64,000 nt of DNA. It comes from Terfezia claveryi (lineage: Eukaryota; Ascomycota; Pezizomycetes; Pezizales; Pezizaceae). Positions 46,330 to 56,611 of the stretch are shown here, piece by piece; position 1 is the first letter of the stretch; each line of letters opens with the position of its first letter. A program made the position numbers and the translations under genes. The stretch covers positions 1 through 64,000 of the forward strand of contig WHUX01000143.1 in the NCBI GenBank assembly GCA_015179025.1. The letters run 5' to 3'. Below the pieces are notes generated by a model. That model did no database searches and was not told the DNA's origin. It saw nothing but the letters and a program-made list of their open reading frames with translations.

Positions 46330-49300
46330 TGCGTACAGCTGCACAAGATTTAGCTATGCCGATAGCTAACAGGGATAAAAATAACAAGGATAAAATCAAG
46401 GAACGACCCTTGTCAAGACAGGTACCAGATTTTAGCAAGGTATTCATTAAAGCTAACGAACACCCCGCACTGGCTTTAATTGATCTCAAACGAAAGGAGG
46501 ACACTTAATTAATTCTCAATTCGTACACCTGTACAAAATACCGACTAGAAGTATTGAGAAGAAATCGTTAAGTACTGTAATTAAAGCTCAAAAGGAACGA
46601 TAGACAAAGCTTGTACTATCAAACTTGATTGGATAGGTTATGTAGAAGAACGAACGTTCTATGTAGCTCATTTGACTGGATGGGACATGATACTAGGAGA
46701 ACCTGCTCTCAGTAAAGTGCGAGCAATAATTCCTGCCCATCAGGAACCAGTTACTATCCAACGGAAAACATTCCACGATTCCAGCTTAGTGTATGGAAGG
46801 GATCTAGAACCATGGCGAATGGTATAAGATCAGCATATACACAGGTCAGCTGTGAATCAGTCACAGATTATAGTGAACCAGATAATTGGGAAAATATTAG
46901 TAACGCGGAAGAAACTAATTCAGAAAGAGAACTCGTGATAGCTGTTTCTACGGTACAGAAACAATTCAACCCTGTAACGGAGTTTCCCTTATTATTTCCC
47001 AAGACAATTCTACGGGAATTACCCCCACTAAAAAAAATTAATCACTCTATTAAACCAAAAGCGGAGCTACTTGGATACCAAAATAGCGACCCTCAAGACA
47101 TCGATTTAGACAACAAATCCATGACAAATTAGTCAAAGAAGAAGTATCAGGTCGCATATATAGAGTAGAAGATGATATAAATGCTGTAGTCATGTTCACT
47201 ATCCCTAAACAGATAAACCGGAAGAAGCCCGACATGTTAATGACTGTTGAGACCGCAATTTAGCCGTTGAACCGGACCACACCCATTCCAGATATCAATG
47301 AAGCAATTGAACTAGTAGCAGAGAATCCCATTTGGACTAAGCTCGACTTAGCCGATGGATTTTTTAATATCAGAACAATAAAGAATCTGAGTAACACTCT
47401 ACCTTTTTATGTCACATGGGATATTTCAGAAGTAGAGTTATGCAACAAGGGGATCGTAACGCACCTGCTACCATGGTTCGCATTATGCATGAAATTTTTA
47501 AAGACATAGTGTATAAAAACCTAATTATCTATATCGATGATATCATTATATTCTCAAAAACGTATGAAGAACATGTAGAATTATTGAAGAAAGTACTTCA
47601 ACGTCTACAGGACGAGAAATTTATCTCAAAAAAAGCAAATGCCAGTTCTTTACTCCAAATTGGAAATCTTAGAACACGTTTTAACATCAGATGAATTACA
47701 TGTAGACCCGAAGAAGAGGACTACTATATTAATATTTCCAACTCCTACAAGAAAAAAGGATCTTAGAGGATTCCTTGAAATCGTTAATTATCTCAGTAGG
47801 TTTATTCCTGACTTGGCATCGTATGCAAGCACCCTGTCAGAACTGCAAGGAGAAACAAAGAAATGGGAATGGACAGATACTCATAATATAGCGTTTGAAA
47901 AACTCAAGAACTCGTGAATTCCCCATATGTTTTAAAACCCTGGAATAATGAATCTACGAACCCAAATATTTAGTCTGTAATACTAGTGATGTAGGACTAG
48001 GATCTTGGATAGGTCAAGGACCGTTGACGCACATCAGACCATTATGCTTCCACTCTAGAAAATTTAATCCAGCATAACTCAATTATCCTACCTTTCAACA
48101 AGAATTATTAGCGATTATTGACTTATTAAAATCTTTTGAAGCACAATTAAGAGGTCACAAGTTCACTATCCTTACAGACCACAAACCATTAGTAACCTTC
48201 CATACTCAAACGCCTGCAAGCCAGAAATTGAGGCGATGGCAAGATTACTTAATGGAATTTGATACAGATATACAGCACACCGCAGGAAAGGAAAATTTGA
48301 TAGCAGACACTCTATCAAGAAAGCATAAATACTTGGACACTTCCACTACCGAGGAGGATTATATCTCCAACAGCATCGATCCTCCTAACCATACCTACAA
48401 CTGCAACATCTCTACCAATGCTTTAAAAACTTTCCACTCACCAGAAACCTCTACTCAGAACAATATGGTTTCTCACGGAGCTATCAATTTCAAGCATGTC
48501 GACTGCGACTTCAACAAATGTCGGGGAAGAGCCAAGAACTTGGACACCATATCTTCTGTCCATACTTCAAGGCATCCAGACGAAGAAAGCGAATATGACA
48601 TAATGAAGGAAGAAGAGTCCTCAGACGATGAGACTCTATCCACTATACCAGAAGAAGTTTTCAGCGGGTATGATCATGTACCCAATATAAACAAGAACAA
48701 ACCCTTAACAGTTCTTGGACTAAGATATAGGCCTCCATCTTCTGAAAACGCACAACAAAATACCTTCGCTCCGAAGAAGTGAAGAAATTGCTATCTACTT
48801 GGCTCATAGCAATTGGCAACAATACAAAAGGATGCACTGGTCTTTTTGCCGAGATTTTTACTGTCCAGTTCATGGCAGCTCCCATGCCATAAACAACCGC
48901 ATATTCACCATTGAAACATGCGCAATCTGCAACCACCACGGACATGGCAGTTTGAACTGTGACCTGACAGCCTCAGTTCTTAAGAAGGAGAAGGAATTCC
49001 TTACGACTCGTATTACGAATCTCGTATCCGCAAATAAGCCTCAAAAGAAACTAGCACCAGTACAACAAACACTAGCTTATCCACCTCCACAAGCTCTCAG
49101 CCACGAAGAAGCTATTCAGGAAATTGGAGAATGGGCAAAAAGATGGATTACCAACAAGCCGACACGACCTACTCTACAACCCAGTATTCAGTTCAGTAAC
49201 CCTACCGAACAGATAAGTATCCGATAAATGGAGCAGGAGATCATGAATACTCCTGTTACCCCACAACAACCATGGAATAGACCTCAACATCCAGCTGCAA

Positions 49301-51249
49301 CCGCTAGCAGCAGTAATGCAATTCCAATCAACACCGCCGCTATCACTACTCGTTCTAAAAAGCGTGTAGCTATTGACGAAGATTCACCCTCTTTCATTTA
49401 AGATACCAAGACCTCCAGACAGCGTTGTAATTTCTGTAAGTTTTCAGGACATAATGCTTCTACATGCAAGGAGAAGAAACCCACTATCAATGACTTTAAT
49501 ATGAGGATCGAACCGACATGCAACAAGCTCATAGAAGAGAAACACATCAGCGACGGATGGGAAGACGACAAGGACTACTTCATCACACAGTGGCTTGACT
49601 AAGGTATAGGTATAAAAGCCGCATATCAATCATGTATGAAGTATGTCCTATCTGGAAGAACTACTATGATACCTTTGTGAACTGTAAGGATCATAGAAGA
49701 AGAGACGGATTTTTGTATGTCAAGAACCGACAAGGACAATGAGATTAGTCTTGCCCTCTACATTTAACATCGAAGGTAAGAACTATCTCAAATTGGTTAT
49801 TAAAGATGCACATGAAGCAACCGCTCATAGTGGCATTGAAAAAACGATAAAATATCTTACTGACCGATATGATTGCCAGTCCTTTGCAGAACTAACTAAG
49901 GACTATATCAAGAGTTGTGATACTTGTCAACAGACAAAGTATTCCAACAAGGCGCCACTTGGACTCGTAACTCCATTACATGTACCAAGTAGGCCATAGA
50001 CTGACATATGATAGATTTTCTTAAGTTACCATCTGTGTTTACTAAGTGTTCAATTTTGTACCTAAATATTCCTGTTGAAGAAGATCATGTAGTTTGTATT
50101 TCATGAATTTGGACGATTATCAATAGACAAACAGGATTCAAGTTTCTTATTCCTGTCTCAAATAATTTCACAGCAGAACAATGCACTGCTACCTTTGATA
50201 CTCATGTAGTTCCAACTATGGGATACCCTTTCTATATTGTTTTTGACCGCGACACTCTTTTTATGTCAACGCACTTTCAAGATTGGGCTAGGAATAAAGA
50301 AATCAAGTTGGAACCATCTACCGCATATCATCCATGTGCAGATGGACAATCGGAAATTGTGAACCAAGAAATTCTACAAGTAGCAAGAGCCTGTAAAATC
50401 GAAGGATTTGATTGGCTACAGAAACTACCAGAGATACAGTTGAAACTTAAGTCTAGGTATAATGCCGCTAGACAGAATAGTCCCTTTTCAACATTATTTG
50501 GATTTAATATACATCTTGGCGTATTGATACTTCCATACTCCATTAACGCATATGTACCAGCGAATGAACGTCATAAGGTAATGTCTAAAAACCTATATGA
50601 TGCCAAGAAGACTCAAGCATCTCAAGTGAACAAACAACTACCCAATACAGCCAAATTTTCAGTCGGACAACAAGTTATGCTTTCCTCAGAAAACATCAAC
50701 CTATCGAACGTCTCACCCAAACTCAAACCAAAATGGTTAGGCCTGTTTCCTATTATTTCTAGTAATCGGAAACGCAATAACTATAGCCTAGACCTATCCA
50801 GTCAACCTGACCTCCACCTCATATATAATACTTTTCATATCAGCAAACTCAAACTTTACTATAAAAACAATCCTACCCAGTTCCCTCACAGACAATCTTA
50901 GGAACCAGGTCCAATTCAAGAAGATGGTTATGAAGTTGAAATGATATTAGAATTTAGAATAGCTCCTCGAAGTGGAGAAAGACAATATAAGGTCAGATGG
51001 CTAGGATACTCTCCTAAATATGATTCCTGGGTAAACGCCAAGGACATCACCACCGAAATTCTTGAAGACTTCTGGATGACCGGAAGTATAGAAAACACAT
51101 TCAAGAGACGTCTAAGGACTAAAGGAAAATAAAGACCATGAACCAGAGATGAGACCCGAGCTCTCATCCAACAAGAACGAGATAGAATCATGAGTCAAGG
51201 AAACACTAAGGATATTTATGTTAATGCTAATGTATTAATAATGCATTAA
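46330..51249 (+). pseudogene. pol: Family A pol (A1): PR-RT-RNase H-zinc knuckles-integrase-chromodomain
   Basis: Order: protease (about 46430-46800, ALIDL then WDMILGEPAL, with no DSGA/DTGA); RT (about 47100-47700, LADGFFNI, then QGDRNAPATM where FGLTNAP is usual, then YIDDIIIFS); RNase H (about 47960-48330, ending AGKENLIADTLSRK); a long hydrophilic spacer with a CCHC knuckle CAICNHHGHGSLNC near 48920-48960 and a second, CNFCKFSGHNASTC, at 49436-49477; integrase (HHCC about 49800-49940; DDE with FDRDTLFMS near 50240 and GQSEIVNQE near 50345); chromodomain (about 50920-51060, YKVRWLGYSPKYDSWV). At least six frame changes and several stops. The stop at 51130 is a CAA-to-TAA change; A2 reads on to a stop equivalent to 51247-51249. 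Confidence 0.88.
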
Positions 51250-51322
51250 ATCTTAGGATATATAGAAACCGATATGGCAGAGCGAAAGAAGTAAGGATAG
51301 GAAATCCTTCTATATAGGGAAG

Positions 51323-51986
51323 TGTAATGGAGAACGTTAGTTTCATTGCTTATATAATTGATTATATACTTTTGTATTTCCTATATTACTACTATGTTAT
51401 GTAACTAAGCCTCTTAGTTGAAGGACTAGCCTTCAACTACCTTCTATTGCTTTATAAGCATCCATAGCATGCGGAATTTGCTATGGGAAGTTCCATGGCA
51501 CTTACCATATGAAGACACCCTCATTATGGCTGCATGACCTCTGTTTAAGGCATGTGACTCATTACTATGGCCACATGACTATCGTTTAAGGCGTGTGACT
51601 CATTACCATGGCCACATAACCCCTTTTGTACAGCGCACCACCTTCTGGTGTGCCACCCTTTATTGTATTTATTTCCTTAGTCATCAGATCTCAAAGGAGT
51701 ATAAATAGGCCGCTGGATTCCCTCTGGAATCCACAGAAAGACAAGAAGTAACCAAGCAAGCCTATATTCCGATTAAGATCAAGATCATATAGCTTAGATA
51801 GTACAAATCATATAAGATAGATTATACCAGTTAATTACTGTTCCCTCCAGGAACGTCCCACCTAGTAATCTCCCTACCCTTCTGAGGTCTTACCTTAGCA
51901 GAACCGAAATACACAAACGTCAGTGTCTACGGATATAGATTGTATAAACGGTACCGAATGAATACTGTCTAGTACCATTCATTACA
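51323..51986 (+). repeat. 3' LTR of A1
   Basis: 664 bp, TGTAATGG to CATTCATTACA, the partner of 40177-40840. TATA box at 51700-51707. A weak purine stretch (TATAGGGAAG) directly precedes it as a possible polypurine tract. Confidence 0.96.
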
Positions 51987-51991
51987 GCCTC

Positions 51992-52709
51992 TGTCTTGAG
52001 CATACTCCCTTATAGTGTCACTGGATATACTTTGGTCTAAAGTGCACCCTCAGTTCTTCATTTTTTTAGTTATTTTTACTGAATTATTTTCCTTAGGTTT
52101 AGGGTAATAATCAGCAATTCAGAGTAACACTAAGACTTCAGGGTAATAGCTAATAGCTGGTATATGTATATATATAGCCAGTATATTGATCTAGGTATAA
52201 CCAGTGAACTATTAATCAGATACTTATGAAACTTGAACTATAGCTCCCTCAAGGGCCTATGGACATTTTATAAGAGTCTTAACTATCTAGGATAATTAGA
52301 AACCACTTTGAGGTTCATTCTCATTTTATATTCTTATTTATTATAAATAAGTATTAGAAACATTTGTACTATACTGTTAAGAGTGTACCTAGAGTTTATA
52401 TAGATTCTAGAGTTGTTCTATAAGGGACCAAGTACCTTTGCTAGGGCTAGATGTTACCCTGTAATAGTGCCTCCCTCCTTAAGATTCTTGTCTACAAGAA
52501 CCTAATTCATCATACAACCAGAATCATTATTACTACTAACAATAATACATAGAGCTTAAAAACTAGTCCTCATATACAATAGCCAAAACATAGCTGCATA
52601 TATCTTATTGTACTTCTGAGACAATATGACATAAGAAATACAGGTAATAAACATATAAAGATAATTTAAAAAACCTAATCTATAATAATAGGAAATAAAA
52701 GAAAAATCC
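51992..52709. other. AT-rich sequence downstream of F pol, probably the F 3' LTR
   Basis: Right of A1 and left of the F stop codon. CCTCCCTCCTTAAG near 52470-52483 is, on the F strand, a purine-rich tract just before a possible LTR start (ATTACAGGG). This suggests that the stretch to its left, and hence the A1 insertion point, lies in the F LTR. No second F LTR is available to confirm this. Confidence 0.4.
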
Positions 52710-52856
52710 TTACAAGATAATATCAGTGTTCAGAGGCTTACGAGGGTTGTCCAGATGGAATTTCCAGATTAATTTGGCTACTCTATCCTTTAAGTTCTCG
52801 TATGGTTCCCATGTGTCATTATTAAAACCATAACCCTTTTAAGAGACTAAATACAT
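52710..52856 (-). pseudogene. pol: C-terminal end of F pol (second half of the chromodomain)
   Basis: The minus strand reads KGYGFNNDTWEPYENL..., the second half of a chromodomain, and ends at the TAA at 52712-52710. The first half lies at about 54655-54740, on the other side of element G; joined across the 5-bp duplication TACAT, the frame continues without loss. Element G therefore inserted precisely into this domain. Confidence 0.8.
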
Positions 52857-53500
52857 TGTAAGGAAGTCACATTCCATTTCCCAATAAAATATAACTCCTG
52901 TTATATACCAACTTTTAACCTAGTAGAATAAGATATTATCTGGCTGTTAGCGTCGGCCGGCAGATAATAATAAAGGTATAGTAACTCATGTATTTCATTA
53001 TAGTAATGAGCGTGACTCATTGGAAGGGTCATGTGATACTTGTAGTTCTATATCCTAGTAGTTTCTAGAAGTTTCTATCATGTTGATTTCAAATCATATA
53101 ATGGGTCAGATGATGGCGTACTGCTCCAGCACTACCCCAGCACTGCCCCAGCACTACCCCACTCTGGACAGTATATAGTCCCCTGAATTCCCCGCAGTTG
53201 GAGGAGCGTTCAAGCCAGTGATAGAGACAGAAACAGAGTAGTAGATATCTACCAATAATAAAGTATTGAGCTATTATATTCTGGGCCCGTTTGGGCCCAT
53301 CTCCCTCTATGTTCCAATAACAAGTTATAGGCCGATCGGGCCTACCTTTTACAACTAGAGCAACAATAGAATATATGCCAGCAAGATATACTTAAACAGA
53401 AGCTATAGGTTCCGTGCACCTATAAGTTTGCTGTAGTAAACTCTAGTACTACCGCCCAGCAGTAGAGAGTTAGTTATGAAGTACACCACCTTACTTTACA
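52857..53500 (+). repeat. 5' LTR of element G
   Basis: 644 bp. It contains a CCCCAGCACT(A/G) ten-base tandem repeat at about 53124-53162, a TATATA box at 53172-53177, an AATAAAG poly(A)-type signal at about 53259, and two GC palindromes: GGGCCCGTTTGGGCCC at about 53283, and GGCCGATCGGGCC at about 53330. Confidence 0.93.
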
Positions 53501-54010
53501 TTTTTTAATAGGACATAGTACTTTATTATTTAAGTCTCAAGTGGTAATAATAGCAAGCTTCTATGAAAAGTAATAGATGTATCTACCTCTATTACAATAG
53601 TATGAAGTGTTATAACTAAACTCAAGACACAGAGTTTATTATAATAGCTAAAGGTTACAATAAAAAGTACTTGTCAATAGGAAGTTATTAAGTATACAAC
53701 TTATACTTTAAGATTTAGATACATATTTAAAGACTTGGTTCCTCTTTGCCAAAGTCAGACTTGGTTTCTCTTTAACAAAGTCAGTACAATTGAATTGGTT
53801 ACTCAATTGTAAGGTCTCATATTTTCTGGTAATGTACGACAAACTTAATAACTTATGTTGGAAAAGTTGGAGGCCTGACCGAACAGTTATTTATTATTGT
53901 GTGGTATCAACAAATCTTATTAGTATAACAACATATATTTAAATACAACACCTTGTAACAAGGTAAAACTTTAATATTTAAGAGTGGGACTCTCTTTTTT
54001 GAGGGAGACA
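53501..54010 (+). other. Internal region of element G, non-coding
   Basis: 510 bp, AT-rich, with no open frame of note. It contains a repeated GACTTGGTTxCTCTTT(A/G)xCAAAGTCAG motif at about 53731-53788. Ends with a purine-rich tract next to the 3' LTR. Confidence 0.7.
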
Positions 54011-54654
54011 TGTAAGGAAGTTACATTCCATTTCCCAATAAAATGTAACTCCTGTTATATACCAACTTTTAACCTAGTAGAATAAGATATTATCTGGCTG
54101 TTAGCGTCGGCCGGCAGATGATAATAAAGGTATAGTAACTCATGTATTTCATTATAGTAATGAGCGTGACTCATTGGAAGGGTCATGTGATACTTGTAGT
54201 TCTATTTCCTAGTAGTTTCTGGAAGTTTCTATTATGTTGATTTCAAATCATATAATGGGTTAGATGATAGCACACTGCCCCAGCACTGCCCCAGCACTAC
54301 CCCAGCACTGCCCCACTCTGGACAGTATATAGTCCCCTGAATTCCCCTTAGTTGGAGGAGCGTTCAAGCCAGTGATAGAGACAGAAACAGAGTAGTAGAT
54401 ATCTACCAATAATAAAGTATTGAGCTATTATATTCTGGGCCCGTTTGGGCCCATCTCCCTCTATGTTCCAATAATAAGTTATAGGCCGGTCGGGCCTACC
54501 TTTTACAACTAGAGCAACAATAGAATATATGCCAGTAAGATATACTTAAACAGAAGCTATAGGTTCTGTGCACCTATAAGTTTACTATAGTAAACTCTAG
54601 TACTACCGCCTGGTAGTAGAGAGTTGGTCATAAAGCACGCCGCCTTACTTTACA
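54011..54654 (+). repeat. 3' LTR of element G
   Basis: 644 bp, the partner of 52857-53500, differing mainly by transitions and by the A/G pattern of the ten-base repeats. TATA box at 54326-54331. Confidence 0.93.
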
Positions 54655-56610
54655 TACATAACCCATCCTTTCTTGAGCTTACTTGTCCCAATCTTTTCCA
54701 CCTAGTATTCTGATTTTTTGAGGTCAATGGGAAAAAGTGTTGGCAAGCATCTACCAGCAATCGTATTAAGGTAGTAGAGTTTCAACAAACTAGTATGAAA
54801 AACTAGGTAAGTTTTTCCTGTACTTGGGAGAAGTTCTAACTTATAGGCATAAGTGCTTATAACCTATTTGATTCTTAACTTCTCTCTCAACTTGTAGTTA
54901 AGCTTTTTGGTCAGACGCCTTGTTTTGATGTTCTTTGCATTGACCATGACTCAATCTCCCACTTTAAATGTTGGTTTCTTCTCTGCTACCTTGAAATTGT
55001 ATTATTTAGATATCCAGTCCTATACTGCTTTCATGTTTTCCCTCATAGGCTCTTTTATTATGTCTAAGGTTTCGACTGCCTTAATAGTCTTAGAGTTATT
55101 TGATTTGGTTGAGGCTTCAGTTGGGTTCTGGAAATTATTTTTAGGGTAATGAGCATATGTAGTGAAGAATAGTATGAGTTTCATACTAGAGTAGACAGTG
55201 TTATTATAACAGAACTTGGCAAATAGTAATAACTTGACCCAGTCATCCTGATTCTAATAGTAATACATCTATAGATAATGCTTAAATGTCTGGTTAACTC
55301 TTTTGGTTTGACCATCAGTTTGAAGATGATATATTAAGGACTTATCTAACTCAACTCCTAATAACCATATTACCTCTATCTAAAACAAACTTGTAAACAC
55401 TGAATCTCAATCCAAAACAACTCTCTTTAGTAGTCCATGCAGTTTCCAAACCTCCTTGACAAATATCCTAGCCAACTCTTTTGCCTTCTAGTTTTTTAAG
55501 GGAATAAAATATGATATTTTAGTAAATCTATTAACAATAACCCAGATTTGATTATACCCTTTAACTGATGGTAAATTAGTGATAAAATCCATCAAAATAT
55601 GTTCCTACAGCCTGTAGGGGATTGGAAGAGGTACTAGCTTGCTATATTTCTTATGTCTTATAGTCTTATTTTTTTGGCAAGCATCATATATACAAACGTA
55701 GTTTCGTACCCAGTCTTCTATGTTAGGCCAAAAGTAATTTTCTTTTATAAGCTCAAGGGTTTTGTCATATCCGAAATGACCTGCAACTTTAGTATTGTGA
55801 TACTGAAATGCCACTTTCAACTTAAGGGAGTTATTGTTAAGTATATATAGCTGACGTTTATAGGTTACTATGTTATCTTCTAAACTATAATGATCAAGTC
55901 TAGCATACTTCTTGCCAAACTTCGATGCATTCCGAATCCCTAACTACTTGTCTTTCTTGAGGCCAGCCTCTTGGATCTCCTTTGACCAACTTGATTTGTC
56001 TGTTTATGAGGCCTTCACTACTATAATATAGTATATTACTAAACTCTCCTTACTTACTTCTAGTTGGGATTGACTAGGGTTAAACATCTGAATCATATGG
56101 TCCTGCTTCTCTCCCCCTCCTTCGAGGTCAGGATCTACCTAATGAGAAAGTATATCTACCTTGCCATTCTTATTACCTAGGTAGTAGATAATTCTAAAAT
56201 TGAACTGGCTTAGTATTTCCACCCATCTGGCCTCTTTTCAATTAAGTATCTTGGTAGAATTAAAGTACTTAAGGTTCTTGTGATCTATATATACAATTAT
56301 CTCCTCTAAAGTACTTATGAGAAAATGTCTCCATTCTTAAAAACAATTGACAATTACAACCATTTCTATATCATAGATATCATAATTAAGTTCTGTTGGG
56401 ATAAAGCGTTTTGAATAGTATGCTACTAGGTGCCAATAACTATCTGGTTCTTTTTGGAATAGAATGCTAACTTTTGCTAGATCAGATGTATCTGTCTCAA
56501 TCATTTTTAGTCATTCTGAGTGATAATGGCATGGTATTGGAGTGGTAGTGAACCTATATTTTAACTCATTGAAGGCTTATTGATACTACTGTGATTGTGA
56601 CACCATCACA
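54655..56610 (-). pseudogene. pol: Element F pol remnant (RNase H, integrase, first half of chromodomain)
   Basis: Another gypsy lineage on the minus strand. About 56590-56180 is RNase H (ETDTSDLAKVSILFQ, then ending NKNGKVDILSH). About 55820-55605 is the integrase zinc-binding domain (H near GHFGYDKTLELI, then CIYDACQKNK). About 55600-55250 is the DDE core (YHLQTDGQTKRVNQ near 55310). About 55000-54800 is the integrase C-terminal part (FKVGD, KLNYKLREKLRIKQVI). Then comes the start of the chromodomain, to the element G insertion. Stops are scattered. Upstream RT, protease and gag are missing, because sequence switches to A2 at about 56610. Confidence 0.83.
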
Positions 56611-56611
56611 A

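Larger units (their letters stand above)
40172..51991 (+). mobile_element. Full-length family A chromovirus A1 with target duplications
   Basis: The element spans 40177-51986 (11,810 bp). The LTRs are both 664 bp (40177-40840, 51323-51986), and the perfect 5-bp duplication GCCTC lies at 40172-40176 and 51987-51991. By eye the LTRs differ at 25-30 positions, nearly all transitions. Plus-strand order: LTR, a leader interrupted by a 2.9-kb foldback element, gag, protease, RT, RNase H, zinc-knuckle spacer, integrase, chromodomain, LTR. Without the foldback the element is about 8.9 kb. Frameshifts and stops disable it. Confidence 0.97.
52852..54659 (+). mobile_element. TRIM-like miniature LTR element G
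   Basis: The element spans 52857-54654 (1798 bp). It has two LTRs of exactly 644 bp (52857-53500, 54011-54654), TGTAAGGAAG to TTACTTTACA, and the perfect 5-bp duplication TACAT (52852-52856, 54655-54659). The internal region is only 510 bp and has no gag or pol. A purine-rich GAGGGAGACA precedes the 3' LTR. A GTGGTATCAACA sequence, resembling an initiator-Met-tRNA primer-binding site, lies at about 53919 rather than next to the 5' LTR. Mobilisation would need proteins from another element. Confidence 0.92.
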
